NCBI GenBank assembly: GCA_965221725.1
Contig: OZ244909.1
Coordinates: forward strand, 1,922,001-1,986,000
Length of the DNA stretch: 64,000 bases
Source of the DNA: HK1 sp965221725
GTDB taxonomy: Bacteria > Pseudomonadota > Gammaproteobacteria > HK1
Direction of reading: 5' to 3'
Under the pieces are notes generated by a model. The model ran no database searches, had not been told where the DNA came from, and saw only the letters and a program-made list of their open reading frames with translations. Position 1 is the stretch's first letter. Every line of letters starts with the position of its first letter. Made by a program: the position numbers and the translations under genes. Below are positions 52,873 to 63,198 of this stretch, one piece after another.

Positions 52873-54105
52873 TTGGATCTCGACGCCCAGGCCCGTCTCG
52901 TCCTCACCGGCAACGATCGGGGCGGCTACACCGTCCCGGCCGCCGGGCTCTACCCCTACCAGTGGAACTGGGACAGCGCCTTCGCGGCCTGGGGCTTCTC
53001 GACGTTCGATGTCGGCCGGGCGTGGACCGAGGTCGAGACCCTCTTCGCCGCCCAGTGGGAAAATGGCGCCGTGCCCCACATCGTGTTTCACCGCCCGGAT
53101 CCGGGGTACTTCCCGGGGCCTGAGGTCTGGGGCACGCACCGAACGCCGCCGACCTCCGGAATCAGCCAGCCGCCGGTCGCCGCGACCCTGATCCGCAAGG
53201 TATACGAGGCCGACCCCGACGCGGGGCAGGCGCGTCTCGCCGCCCTCTACCCGAAGCTCCTCGCCTGGCACCGTTGGTGGCGTACCCATCGCTGCCACTC
53301 CGGCGTTGTCGCGATCACCCATCCGTGGGAGTCCGGGCGCGACAACTGCCCCGGGTGGGACATCGGTCTCGCCGGGGTCGACGCAGCGGGCGTGGGCGCC
53401 TACACCCGCATGGACACCCAGCACGTCGACCCTTCGATGCGCCCCGGCAAGCGCGACTACGACCGCTACGTCGCCATTTTGCAGTTCGGCCGCGAATGCG
53501 GCTGGGATCAGGACGAGATCGTCGCGCGCGGCCCGTTCCTGATGGCCGACCCCGCCACCACCTTCATCCTGATTCGCGCGAACCGCGACCTCGCCGCTCT
53601 GGCGCGGCGCCTCGGCGAGGACCCGGCCGATCCCGAGCACTGGGCGAATGAACTGGAGGCGGCCCTGCCCGAAATCTGGAACCAGGATCTGCGAAGCCAC
53701 GATGCGCGCGATCTGCGCAGCGGACGCTTTGCCAACACTCTCACCTGCGGTGCGTTCCTGGCCTGGCTGGCGGGGAGCAGCGCACCGGGCATGGAGGAAC
53801 GGCTCATGGGGGCCTGGAATCGCGTCCGGTACGGCATCCCGTCGAGCGACCCGTCCGGGCCCGGGTTCGACGCCCGCCGGTACTGGCGCGGGCCGAGCTG
53901 GCCGTTCATGAACGCGCTCATCGCCATCGGGCTTCGCGAGGCGGGACGCATGGACGATTACGAGCGGCTGCGCCGCGAGACCGCGGCCCTCATCACCGGG
54001 GGCGGATTCCACGAGTACTTCGACCCGTATGACGGCACACCCTGCGGCGGCACCAGCTTCACCTGGACCGCCGCGATCTGGCTCACCTGGGCCGGGAGAG
54101 GCTGA
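52873..54105 (+). CDS. GH63-like glycoside hydrolase (mannosyl/glucosylglycerate hydrolase type)
   Basis: This cytoplasmic (alpha/alpha)6-barrel hydrolase has 410 residues and no signal peptide. Key blocks: YPYQWNWDSAFAAWGFSTFDVGRAWTEVETLFAAQWENGAVPHI, ITHPWESGRDNCPGWDIGL and YWRGPSWPFMNALIAIGLREAG, with a final GGTSFTWTAAIWL. This set, especially HPWESG-x-DN-x-P-x-WD, is that of GH63 enzymes acting on the compatible solutes mannosylglycerate and glucosylglycerate. Catalytic Asp and Glu are therefore present. TTG 52873 has GGAGAGG about nine bases upstream. The stop overlaps the ATPase start. Inferred: the ABC system imports such a glycoside and this enzyme releases hexose and glycerate inside. 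Confidence 0.78.
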   Translation: MDLDAQARLVLTGNDRGGYTVPAAGLYPYQWNWDSAFAAWGFSTFDVGRAWTEVETLFAAQWENGAVPHIVFHRPDPGYFPGPEVWGTHRTPPTSGISQPPVAATLIRKVYEADPDAGQARLAALYPKLLAWHRWWRTHRCHSGVVAITHPWESGRDNCPGWDIGLAGVDAAGVGAYTRMDTQHVDPSMRPGKRDYDRYVAILQFGRECGWDQDEIVARGPFLMADPATTFILIRANRDLAALARRLGEDPADPEHWANELEAALPEIWNQDLRSHDARDLRSGRFANTLTCGAFLAWLAGSSAPGMEERLMGAWNRVRYGIPSSDPSGPGFDARRYWRGPSWPFMNALIAIGLREAGRMDDYERLRRETAALITGGGFHEYFDPYDGTPCGGTSFTWTAAIWLTWAGRG

Positions 54106-55157
54106 TGGCAGACATTGAACTGAGATCGGTCGAGAAGTGGTTCGGCTACACCCAGGTCGTCAAGGGGGTGGACCTCACCGTCGACAAGGGAGAGTTCATC
54201 ATCTTCGTCGGGCCCTCGGGATGCGGGAAATCGACGTTGCTGCGCATGATCGCGGGGCTCGAAGAGATCAGCCGCGGCGAGGTCTGGGTGGCCGGGCGCA
54301 ACGCCACCGCCGAGCCGGCCTCGAAGCGCGGGCTCGCGATGGTCTTTCAGTCCTATGCGCTCTACCCCCACATGTCGGTCCGCGACAACATCGGCTTCTC
54401 GCTCAAGACCGCCGGGGCGCCGAAGGCCGAACTCGAGCGCAAGGTCGACGAGGCGGCACAGGTGCTGAAGCTCGATGCGCTGCTGGACCGGCGCCCGCGG
54501 GAGCTCTCCGGCGGCCAGCGCCAGCGGGTCGCGATCGGCCGGTGCATCGTGCGCGACCCGACCGCGTTCCTGTTCGACGAGCCGCTGTCCAATCTCGATG
54601 CGGCGCTGCGCGTGGAGATGCGCTACGAAATCGCGAAGCTCCACCGCTCGCTCGGCGCGACCATGATCTACGTGACCCACGACCAGGTGGAGGCGATGAC
54701 CCTCGCGGACCGGATCGTGGTGCTGAACGAGGGCGAGATCTCGCAGGTCGGCACCCCGCGGGAGCTGTACCGGCGACCCGAGAACCTGTTCGTCGCGCAA
54801 TTCATCGGCAGCCCGAGGATGAACATCCTCGCGTGCGCCGTCGAGGACGGTCGGTTCCGGCTGGAAGGCGGGGGCAGCGGTGAGTTCGCAGGTTCCGGGA
54901 CGCCGGCCCGGCTCGGCATCCGCCCCGAGCACATCACGGTATGCGCGCCCGGTGAGGGCGAGTGCACGGGCGAGATCGACGTCGTCGAATACCTCGGCGC
55001 CGACACCTTCCTGGTGGTGGACTGCGCCGGCCTCGGCCCCCTCACCGTCCGGGCGCCCGGCGACGCCCAATTTGCCCCCGGCGCGCAGGTGGGCCTCGCG
55101 TTCGACGCGGACAAGCGGCACTTCTTCGACCAGTCGGGCCGGAGGCTCGACTCCTGA
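54105..55157 (+). CDS. Sugar-type ABC transporter ATPase (MalK/UgpC-like)
   Basis: This cytoplasmic ATPase of the importer has 350 residues. Walker A is GPSGCGKST, Q-loop VFQSYALYPHMSVRDN, signature ELSGGQRQR, Walker B FLFDEPLSNLDAALR, H-switch VTHDQ. A C-terminal OB-like TOBE domain follows (LGIRPEHITVC, DVVEYLGADTFLVV). ATG 54105 shares its A with the stop codon of the hydrolase gene. It is the last gene of the operon that begins with the receptor at 48699. The next gene is convergent. Confidence 0.93.
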   Translation: MADIELRSVEKWFGYTQVVKGVDLTVDKGEFIIFVGPSGCGKSTLLRMIAGLEEISRGEVWVAGRNATAEPASKRGLAMVFQSYALYPHMSVRDNIGFSLKTAGAPKAELERKVDEAAQVLKLDALLDRRPRELSGGQRQRVAIGRCIVRDPTAFLFDEPLSNLDAALRVEMRYEIAKLHRSLGATMIYVTHDQVEAMTLADRIVVLNEGEISQVGTPRELYRRPENLFVAQFIGSPRMNILACAVEDGRFRLEGGGSGEFAGSGTPARLGIRPEHITVCAPGEGECTGEIDVVEYLGADTFLVVDCAGLGPLTVRAPGDAQFAPGAQVGLAFDADKRHFFDQSGRRLDS

Positions 55158-55213
55158 CATCCCACGAGGTGACCGACCCGACCGCAGGGGCTTGCCGTGA
55201 ACTGCTGAGAACT

Positions 55214-56683
55214 TCAGGCAGTCGTGTAGGCCCGCATGGCGGCTTCGCAGCCATCGGACCAGAGCTTTTCGAGCCAGCGTTCGAACGCATCCGCGAAGCG
55301 TGACGCCTCGGCGAGATCGCCGTAGATCTGGCGCTGCTCCAGCCACGCGTGCGGACGATTCCTCGCCGCCCTCGCGGCGGCCTGGAGCGTATCCCAGAAC
55401 GGATCGTTCGGCTCGATGACGGAGCCATCCTCGCGGGTGCCCTCGCACGCGCGCGCCCAGAGCGCCTCGACCAGGGCAAGCCCCTCGACCGGCGCCCCGG
55501 CCGCGAGACCATCGCGGAGAATCGGCAGCACGAAGCCCGGGTGGCGCGACGAGCCATCGAAGGCGACCCGCCGCGGCGTATCCACGATGGCGGGGTTGGA
55601 AAAGCGGCGGGCAATCAGGCCCAGGTACGCCTGCGGCGTGAAATCCGGCACCGGTTCGACGTGAGGCATGATCTCCTCACGCTGCACCTTGCGGAACAGG
55701 GCGCGAATCAGCGGGTGCGCCATGCACTGCGAAACAGTTGCGACGGACAGGAGCTCGCCGGGATGCCCGATGATCTGGTGACCCGCGTTGAGCATGCGGA
55801 TCTTCATCGCCTCGTAGTCCCGGACCCGGCCGGAGAAGGTGGCGCCGACCCGCTCCCAAGCCGGTCGTCCGGCGCAGAACTCGTCCTCGATGACCCACTG
55901 ACGAAAGTTCTCGTGCGTGACGGGCACCGCGTCGTCGAGACCGAACCCGTGTGCGAGGGCAAGCTCCTTCGGGCCGGTCGCGGGGACGATGCAGTCGACC
56001 ATCGAGTTCGGGAACGCGCAGTGCGCATCGATCCACCCGGCCAGGTCCGGATCGGACGCCCGAGCGAGCGAGACCACGGCCTGGCGCAGCACCGCGCCGT
56101 TGCCCTGAATGTTGTCGCAGCTCAAGCCGGTGAACGGACCGATGCCCTGATCGCGTCTGGTGCGGAGCGCCGCCACCATCGCGCCGAACGCGGTGCGCGG
56201 GCGATCGGGGCGGGCGGCGTCGTGCCGCATGTCGGGATGCGCCGCGTCGAAGGCGTTGGTCGCGGGGTCGAGGTAGTACCCGCCCTCGGTCACCGTCAAC
56301 GCGACGATCCGGATCGCGGGATCGGTCATCCGGCGGATGAGAGCGGCGTTCCCCTCCTCGACCGGCACGTAGTCGATCATCGAGCCCACCACTTCCGCCG
56401 ACGTGCCGGCCGGATCGAGCTCGATCAGCGTCGACAGGCAATCCTGCGCGAGCAGCTTCTCGCGCTGCGCCGCATCGTGCGGCCGAACGCCGGCGCCGAT
56501 GATCGCCCAGTCGTGGTCGAGGCCGCGCTGCATCAGCCGGTGCAGGTACCAGGCCTGGTGCGCACGGTGGAAGTTGCCGAGCCCGATGTGGACGATTCCG
56601 GGGGTCAGAGTGGCGCGGTCATAGGCCGGCCGCGCCACCGTCTGCGGCAGCTCATTCAGGGTGGCGTTCGAAATTCGAATCAT
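55214..56683 (-). CDS. Mannitol dehydrogenase family protein (polyol 2-dehydrogenase)
   Basis: This NAD-dependent cytoplasmic oxidoreductase oxidises mannitol, sorbitol, arabitol or a hexuronate-type substrate to a ketose. The 489 residues are full length. The N-terminal nucleotide-binding motif is GIVHIGLGNFHRAHQAWYLHRLM, the family signature ALTVTEGGYYLD follows, and the catalytic segment KIRMLNAGHQIIGHPG carries the family lysine-asparagine-histidine pattern. ATG 56683 (MIRISNATLNELPQTVARPAYDR) is the family start; upstream codons lack similarity. It is the last gene of the minus-strand polyol operon after a gap of about 245 bases. Its product fructose would suit the PfkB kinase at 47291. 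Confidence 0.9.
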   Translation of the reverse strand: MIRISNATLNELPQTVARPAYDRATLTPGIVHIGLGNFHRAHQAWYLHRLMQRGLDHDWAIIGAGVRPHDAAQREKLLAQDCLSTLIELDPAGTSAEVVGSMIDYVPVEEGNAALIRRMTDPAIRIVALTVTEGGYYLDPATNAFDAAHPDMRHDAARPDRPRTAFGAMVAALRTRRDQGIGPFTGLSCDNIQGNGAVLRQAVVSLARASDPDLAGWIDAHCAFPNSMVDCIVPATGPKELALAHGFGLDDAVPVTHENFRQWVIEDEFCAGRPAWERVGATFSGRVRDYEAMKIRMLNAGHQIIGHPGELLSVATVSQCMAHPLIRALFRKVQREEIMPHVEPVPDFTPQAYLGLIARRFSNPAIVDTPRRVAFDGSSRHPGFVLPILRDGLAAGAPVEGLALVEALWARACEGTREDGSVIEPNDPFWDTLQAAARAARNRPHAWLEQRQIYGDLAEASRFADAFERWLEKLWSDGCEAAMRAYTTA

Positions 56684-56745
56684 GGAGACACCGGCCCGGA
56701 TTGCAATCAACCGCTCATGGGCGGGACAACGGCCCGCGCCGTCAG

Positions 56746-56760
56746 CCCGCATTTCTCAAC
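56746..56760 (+). repeat. Dispersed repeat core, variant copy
   Basis: CCCGCATTTCTCAAC resembles the CCCGGATTTCTCAC core and the CGCATTTCTCAC arm read on the minus strand at 35240. It lies between the ATPase and mannitol-dehydrogenase genes. Confidence 0.35.
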
Positions 56761-56928
56761 GCGCCTGCCCCTCCTGCCCGAAAGGGGATTTGGAATCCAT
56801 GAGGTATGGAAAGCCGGTTTCGGTCAGAATCCTTGCGCGGGTGACCGGGGCACAGCGGCCGTGCAGATCGAGTGAGCCGGAGGCGCAACCCGGCATCGAG
56901 CGACTTCGATCGAGTGGCTCCGGGCAAT

Positions 56929-57939
<1,011 letters not shown>

Positions 57940-57943
57940 GTCC

Positions 57944-58774
57944 TCACTTCACCGCGCCGAAGGTCAGGCCGCGCACGAGCTGCTTCTGGCTGAACCACCC
58001 GAGGATCAGGATCGGCGCGATGGCCATGGTCGAGGCCGCGCTCAGCTTGGCGTAGAACAGGCCCTCGGGGCTCGAGTAGCTGGCGATGAAGGCCGTCAGC
58101 GGGCCGGCCTTCGCCGCGGTCAGGTTCAGCGTCCAGAACGCCTCGTTCCAGGCCAGAATGAAGTTCAGGAGCAGGGTCGAGGCGATGCCCGGCACCGCCA
58201 TGGGCGTCAGCACGTACAGGATCTCTTCTCTCAGCGACGCGCCGTCCATTCGCGCCGCTTCCAGAATCTCGGCCGGGATCTCCCGGAAGTAGGTGTAGAG
58301 CATCCACACGATGATCGGCAGGTTGATCAGCATCATCACCATGACGAGGCCGGCGCGGGTGTCGAGGAGCTCCAGCTCGATGAAGATCAGATAGATCGGG
58401 TACAGCACCCCCACCGCCGGCAGCATCTTGGTCGAGAGCATCCAGAGCAGGATGTCCTTGGTCCGCCGCGACGGCACGAAGGCCATGGACCACGCCGCGG
58501 GCACCGCGACCACGATGCCGAGCACGGTGGAGACGCCAGCGATGATCACCGAGTTCAACAGGTAGCGCATGTAGTCCGAGCGTTCCTGCACCACCGCGTA
58601 GTTCTCCAGCGTCCAGTCGAAAAAGAAGAAGACCGGCGGGTCGGCGATCGCCTGCGCCTCGGTCTTGAAGCTGGTCAGGATCGTCCACAGCACCGGGAAG
58701 AAGATCAGAAGGCCGATCCCCCAGGCGATGGTGGTGTTGAGGGTCTTTCGCTGGTGCGTGACGGCGCGGGCCAT
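57944..58774 (-). CDS. Polyol-type ABC transporter permease (SmoG/MtlG-like)
   Basis: This inner-membrane pore subunit has 276 residues. The N-terminal helix is TIAWGIGLLIFFPVLWTILTSFKTEAQA. Coupling loop: EILEAARMDGASLREEILYVLTPMAVPGIAS. Ending: LILGWFSQKQLVRGLTFGAVK, the typical MalG-type tail. It lies four bases upstream of the ATPase gene and 16 bases after the first permease. Confidence 0.92.
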   Translation of the reverse strand: MARAVTHQRKTLNTTIAWGIGLLIFFPVLWTILTSFKTEAQAIADPPVFFFFDWTLENYAVVQERSDYMRYLLNSVIIAGVSTVLGIVVAVPAAWSMAFVPSRRTKDILLWMLSTKMLPAVGVLYPIYLIFIELELLDTRAGLVMVMMLINLPIIVWMLYTYFREIPAEILEAARMDGASLREEILYVLTPMAVPGIASTLLLNFILAWNEAFWTLNLTAAKAGPLTAFIASYSSPEGLFYAKLSAASTMAIAPILILGWFSQKQLVRGLTFGAVK

Positions 58775-58790
58775 GGCTCTTCCCTCCTCC

Positions 58791-59657
58791 TCAGGCGTCC
58801 AGGTTCCTGCCCACGATGCGCATCAGGAACAGCGCCACGATGTTGGCGAGGATGATCGCGTACACGCCGCCGGCCGAGCCGAGCCCCACGTTCTGGCTCT
58901 CCAGCACCCGCTGGAAGATCAGGTAGGTCAGGGTCCGGGTGCCGAACGATCCCTGGGTGGTGACGAAGATCTCCGCGAAGATCGACAGCAGGAAAATCGT
59001 CTGGATGAGCACGACGATGGTGATGGCCTGGGCGAGGTGCGGGAGGACGATGTGAAGGAAGCGCGCGAGCGGCGGCGCGCCGTCCATCTCGCCCGCTTCG
59101 AGCTGCTCGCGGTCGAGCGACTGGAGCGCCGTCAGCAGGATCAGCGTCGCGAAGGGCAGCCACTGCCACGAGACGATGAGGGTGATGGAGAACAGCGGGG
59201 TCTGGCTCAGCCATTCCAGCGGCGCCAGCCCGAAGAACTTCCACAGGTGCGCGAGCAGCCCGTTCACCGGGTCCATGAACATGTTCTTCCACACCAGCGC
59301 CGACACCGTGGGCATCACGAAGAACGGCGCGATCACCAGGATCCGGACCACGCCCTGCCCCCACATCGGCTGATCCAGCAAAAGCGCGAGGAGCACGCCC
59401 AAAACGATGGTGATCAGGAGCACGCCGCCGACGATGAGAAGCGTCGCCTGCACACTCGGCCAGAACGCGCTGGAGGTGACGAAGCGGACGTAGTTGTCGA
59501 AGCCGGTCCACCCCAGGTCACCACCGCGCAGCGGCAGGTAGCGCTTGAACGAGAACCAGAGCGTCATGGTCAGGGGCACCAGCATCCAGACCAGAAGCAG
59601 AAAGACCGCGGGCGCCATCATCAGGCGAGCGGCGGATCTGGAATGCAGGGTGGCCAT
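58791..59657 (-). CDS. Polyol-type ABC transporter permease (SmoF/MtlF-like)
   Basis: This first pore subunit has 288 residues. It opens AARLMMAPAVFLLLVWMLVPLTMTLWFSFKRYLP, has a periplasmic loop of ordinary size (unlike the permease at 50231), the coupling loop EQLEAGEMDGAPPLARFLHIVLPHLAQA and a last helix GVYAIILANIVALFLMRIVG. It is separated from the binding-protein gene by 210 bases that include a strong hairpin. Confidence 0.92.
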   Translation of the reverse strand: MATLHSRSAARLMMAPAVFLLLVWMLVPLTMTLWFSFKRYLPLRGGDLGWTGFDNYVRFVTSSAFWPSVQATLLIVGGVLLITIVLGVLLALLLDQPMWGQGVVRILVIAPFFVMPTVSALVWKNMFMDPVNGLLAHLWKFFGLAPLEWLSQTPLFSITLIVSWQWLPFATLILLTALQSLDREQLEAGEMDGAPPLARFLHIVLPHLAQAITIVVLIQTIFLLSIFAEIFVTTQGSFGTRTLTYLIFQRVLESQNVGLGSAGGVYAIILANIVALFLMRIVGRNLDA

Positions 59658-59714
59658 GATGGATTCTCCTCGCGGGCCGGACGGCGGAGGGGGGAGAGAA
59701 CCGTCCCTCCGTTC

Positions 59715-59738
59715 GGGGGGCGGCGATTGCCACCCCCC
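59715..59738 (-). terminator. Hairpin between binding-protein and permease genes
   Basis: On the minus strand GGGGGGTGGC and GCCGCCCCCC form a 10-bp stem with one G-U pair around AATC. There is no T run. Its position between receptor and permease genes suggests transcript attenuation or stabilisation of the receptor mRNA. Confidence 0.5.
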
Positions 59739-59867
59739 AGCGCCGGGAGAATGTTTCAGGGTTTCGGGCGGAACGATGTCTCCATCACCGGATGACCGGC
59801 ATCACGCTTGCAGGCAGAGGATGAGGCCATTCGGCGGACAGTCGATTGAGCCCGGATTCCGCTCAGC

Positions 59868-61187
59868 TCAGTAGCCGGCGGCTTCCATTTCCTCGGTGGT
59901 CAGGGCCTGCGCCTTCGCGAGCGCTTCGGCGGCGGTCTGCCGGCCGGCCAGCGCGGCCGAGAACTCCTGGCCCACCTGGGTGGCGATGCCCGCGAATTCC
60001 GGGATCGCGACGAACTGGATGCCGGTGTAGGGCACGGGATCGACGGTCGGCTGCGTCGGATCGGCGGCGTTGATCGAGCCGAGCGTCATCTGCGCGAACG
60101 GAGCCGCCTTCAGGTAGGCCGGGTTCTCGTACAGAGAGGTCCGGGTGCCCGGCGGCACGTTGGCCCAGCCTTCCTTCGACGCCACCAGTGCCGTGTACTC
60201 CTTGCCGGTCGCCCACTCGATGAATTTCTTGGCGGCATCGGTGGCATCGGAGCCCGCCGGAATCGCCAGCGACCAGGCCCAGAGCCAGTTCCCGCGCTTG
60301 CCGAGCCCGTTGTCCGGCGCGAGGGCGAACCCGACGCTGTCGGCCACGGTGGAATCCTTCGGGTTGGTCACGAACGAGGCGGCCACGGTCGCGTCGATCC
60401 ACATGCCGCACTTGCCCTGCTGGAACAGCGACAGGTTCTCGTTGAACCCGTTGGTCGAGGCGCCCGGAGGACCGTAGTTGGTCATCAGATCCAGGTAGAA
60501 GTCGAGGGTGTTCGCCCAGGCTTCGCTGTCGAACTGAGGTCTCCAGTCCTCGTCGAACCAGCGTGCGCCGAAGGAATTGGACATGGCGGTGATGAACGCC
60601 GCGTTCTCGCCCCAGCCGGCCTTGCCGCGCAGACACACGCCGTAGACCTCGTTGTCCTTGTCGGTCATCGCCGCCACCGCCTGCCTGATGAAGTCCCAGG
60701 TCGGTGCTTCGGGCATTTCCAGGCCAGCCTTCTCCATCAGATCGGTCCGGTACATCACCATGGAGCTTTCGCCGTAGAACGGGGCGGCATAGAGCTCGCC
60801 GTCGACAGTCAGGCCGGAGCGGATCGCGGGGAGGAGGTCGTCGACATCCCACTCGGCGGACAGGTCGTTCAGTGACACGAGCCAGCCGTTGCTGCCCCAG
60901 ATCGGAACCTCGTAGGTGCCGATGGTCAGGACGTCGAACTGCCCGCCCCTGGTGGCGATGTCCTGGGTCACGCGCTGGCGCAGCACGTTTTCCTCCAGCG
61001 TCACCCATTCGAGAGCGATGTCGGGGTTCCGGGACGTGAAATCGTCCGTCAGTCCCTGCATCCGGATCATGTCGCCATTGTTGACGGTGGCAATGGTGAC
61101 GGTGGTGGTGTGCGAGTCCGCGTGGACACCGGCCGCCGCGACGAGCGCAAGCACACCGGCGGCACGGACCATGGTCTTCAAGTGCAT
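59868..61187 (-). CDS. Polyol-type ABC transporter substrate-binding protein (SmoE/MtlE-like)
   Basis: This periplasmic receptor has 439 residues. Signal peptide: MVRAAGVLALVAAAGVHA. Family-1 features: VTIATVNNGDMIRMQGLTDDF, DVLTIGTYEVPIWGSNGWLVSL, YAAPFYGESSMVMYRTDLMEKAGL, FQQGKCGMWIDATVAASFV. This sequence pattern is close to the sorbitol/mannitol receptors of proteobacteria. ATG 61187 has GGAGA six bases upstream; the frame is open to 61427 without similarity. A canonical promoter lies 220 bases upstream, leaving a long untranslated leader. Confidence 0.92.
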   Translation of the reverse strand: MHLKTMVRAAGVLALVAAAGVHADSHTTTVTIATVNNGDMIRMQGLTDDFTSRNPDIALEWVTLEENVLRQRVTQDIATRGGQFDVLTIGTYEVPIWGSNGWLVSLNDLSAEWDVDDLLPAIRSGLTVDGELYAAPFYGESSMVMYRTDLMEKAGLEMPEAPTWDFIRQAVAAMTDKDNEVYGVCLRGKAGWGENAAFITAMSNSFGARWFDEDWRPQFDSEAWANTLDFYLDLMTNYGPPGASTNGFNENLSLFQQGKCGMWIDATVAASFVTNPKDSTVADSVGFALAPDNGLGKRGNWLWAWSLAIPAGSDATDAAKKFIEWATGKEYTALVASKEGWANVPPGTRTSLYENPAYLKAAPFAQMTLGSINAADPTQPTVDPVPYTGIQFVAIPEFAGIATQVGQEFSAALAGRQTAAEALAKAQALTTEEMEAAGY

Positions 61188-61406
61188 GTGAGTTCTCCGG
61201 GAATTTCCAGATTTGCGTGACGAAGGTGATTGGATCGCAGCGCCCCTCGCCGTGCCGAGAGCTTCTCGGGGACCGATGACGGCAGTTCGCCGAGTCAGGG
61301 TCCACACCGGGCTTCCGAGCGGCCGAGGTTCGGGGTCGCGAAGCTGCCCGAACTCCCGCCACCGGCGAGACTGCTCCGTCCTTGCGGCTCCGAGTTCGTG
61401 CCGGCG

Positions 61407-61463
61407 ATCTAACCCACGATGATCCACCTTGTCAATATGTAAATTACATTGATTTTCTTATTT
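61407..61463 (-). promoter_or_regulatory. Promoter and putative operator of the polyol importer operon
   Basis: TTGACA (61435-61430) and TTAGAT (61412-61407) on the minus strand are 17 bases apart. Upstream, ATGTAATTTACAT forms a 13-base palindrome within a block matching the sugar-kinase promoter (48287-48343). The rest of 61188-61554 appears non-coding. Confidence 0.75.
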
Positions 61464-61554
61464 GAGGACAGGGTGGCGGCACTGTTGGCGGTGACGGGCC
61501 GGAGCTGCTGCGACCGATCTCGCACGCGGCAGGACTGCGGCCGCGTCTTCCGGG

Positions 61555-62214
61555 TCACGGCCCGATCCGCAGGTCCGGCTCGGCCGAGCGTTCCGCCACC
61601 AATCGGGCGTTGACGAGATCATTGGCCTCCACCTTCTCCTTCGCCGGCGCCGGTCCGTACCCGTGCGTGCGCCAGCGACGCACCAGCCGCCGGCGGAGTT
61701 CGTCCGCCGGGATGTCCAGGAACACCGAGAAGTCGAGCCGGGCGCGAGCGCCGCGCCAGCGCTCGTCGTCGAGCAGCAGGTAGTTCCCCTCGGTGATCAC
61801 GATGCGATGATGCGGCTCGACGACGGCGCCGGCGGCCCGCGAGAGTTCGAGACCCCGATCGAACACGGGGACCGCGACCGCCGCGCGCGAAGGCGCGGCG
61901 AGCCGCTCGAGCATCGCCTCGAAGCCCTCGGCGTCGAAGGTGAAGGGCGCCCCCTTGCGGAGCCGGTGCCCCCGGACGTGCAGAACCCGATCGTCGTAGT
62001 GGAAGCCGTCGAGGGCCGCAATTGCGGCGACCTCACTCCCATCGTCCGTCGCCCACCCTGCGTTGAGGGCGTCACGAAGCGCCGCCGCGAGCGTCGACTT
62101 TCCGGAGGCGGGCGGCCCTGCGATGCCGAGGATGAATCGCCGGTCCCGGCTCGCAGCATCCGCAGGAAGCGCGGACAACACCCGCGCGACGCGCGCCTCC
62201 CCGTCGAATGTCAA
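61555..62214 (-). CDS. P-loop kinase of the uridine kinase/FrcK-like group
   Basis: This cytoplasmic phosphotransferase has 219 residues. Walker A is GIAGPPASGKST (about residues 30-41). ALDGFHYDDRVL and the lid-like RRRLVRRWRTHGYG are typical of nucleoside/pantothenate-kinase-fold enzymes. IVITEGNYLLLDDERW is the conserved acidic segment. Similar genes accompany fructose and polyol ABC operons in proteobacteria (FrcK), though the substrate is not established. It lies just upstream of the polyol operon and 16 bases downstream of the hexapeptide-repeat gene, all on the minus strand. Confidence 0.75.
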   Translation of the reverse strand: MTFDGEARVARVLSALPADAASRDRRFILGIAGPPASGKSTLAAALRDALNAGWATDDGSEVAAIAALDGFHYDDRVLHVRGHRLRKGAPFTFDAEGFEAMLERLAAPSRAAVAVPVFDRGLELSRAAGAVVEPHHRIVITEGNYLLLDDERWRGARARLDFSVFLDIPADELRRRLVRRWRTHGYGPAPAKEKVEANDLVNARLVAERSAEPDLRIGP

Positions 62215-62230
62215 GGCCGTTTCAGGCGCG

Positions 62231-62920
62231 TCATTCCGATTCCGCGTTCCCGGCGTCGATCGGATTGCTCAGCATGGCGCCGGAAACGGTCTGGCCATTC
62301 CTTCCGCACTTGCCGGTTTGATCGGTAGTTACGGTGACGCCGCTCCACCGCCCGCAGTCGACCTTCCCTGAAATATCCGCGCCATCGCGGACGACTGCGG
62401 TTCCGTAGACCTCGCCGTGAGCGAGAACGTTCGTGTCGAAGCCGGTCACCTTCGCGCTTCCGTAAACCTTCGATCCTGCTCCGCTTACCGAGGCGCTATC
62501 CAGAATCCTGGCGTTCCCGGAGACCGTGGCTCCGCTCCAGACCGAGCTGTTCTTTATCCGCGCGTTCCCGGAGACCACGGCCCGATGAACTACTGAGTCC
62601 CGAATCACTGCATTGCCGGAAACGCTGGCGTAGACAAGAATGCTGTGCCCCTTGATCGCCACATTACCGGAAACCGTGCCCCCGCATATCACCGACTTGC
62701 GCCCGACATGAACCGAGTCGTCGACCTGCGCACCCACAAAAATCAGCCCCCCACCGTTGGGGTGAGGCACACCTGCGGACATGGGCTCGCCGTGGCAGTT
62801 GACCGCGTGGTACGGCGCCGCCACCGACGCCGTCGCCACCATCACCAGCGCGGCCGACGCTGCAATCAACAAGAGGGTCGATAGTTTTACAGGTAGAAGT
62901 TTCATTGGTAGTAGTTTCAT
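62231..62920 (-). CDS. Secreted hexapeptide-repeat (left-handed beta-helix) protein
   Basis: The 229-residue protein has a signal peptide (LLLIAASAALVMVATASVAA) and then a cysteine-bearing cap (NCHGEPMSAGVPHPNGGG). About 14 imperfect hexads follow (VSGNVAI, VSGNAVI, VSGNARI, VSGNARIL, YGSAKV, YGTAVV), predicting a left-handed beta-helix. It ends with the tail KVDCGRW...VTVTTDQTGKCGRN...SNPIDAGNAESE. No acyltransferase histidine loop is visible, so a structural or binding role outside the cytoplasm is more likely than catalysis. Its leader contains a 15-base tandem duplication (MKLLP twice). ATG 62920 or 62905 may be used. A truncated paralogue with the same tail lies at 4480-4881. Confidence 0.7.
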   Translation of the reverse strand: MKLLPMKLLPVKLSTLLLIAASAALVMVATASVAAPYHAVNCHGEPMSAGVPHPNGGGLIFVGAQVDDSVHVGRKSVICGGTVSGNVAIKGHSILVYASVSGNAVIRDSVVHRAVVSGNARIKNSSVWSGATVSGNARILDSASVSGAGSKVYGSAKVTGFDTNVLAHGEVYGTAVVRDGADISGKVDCGRWSGVTVTTDQTGKCGRNGQTVSGAMLSNPIDAGNAESE

Positions 62921-63198
62921 TTCGGGTTTCTCTTTGAACTCTGAACGTTCGGGCCAGAATAATTCCGGATTCCGAGGCGCGTCAAACTCCGCACTTGGAA
63001 ACAATATCGAATTTCAGCGATGATGGCGCCCGATCGGAACCGATCCCGGCGGTTTCCGCACTCTGGCAAAACCCCCGCTCCGGGGGACATTCACGCCGAG
63101 TCGGGCGAAGCGGGCCGGACCGCCCGGGGCCCGGGAGCCGACACATGCGGAGCGGGTATCGGCACGTCACCCCGACCCCGCATCCTGAGGAGGAGGAA

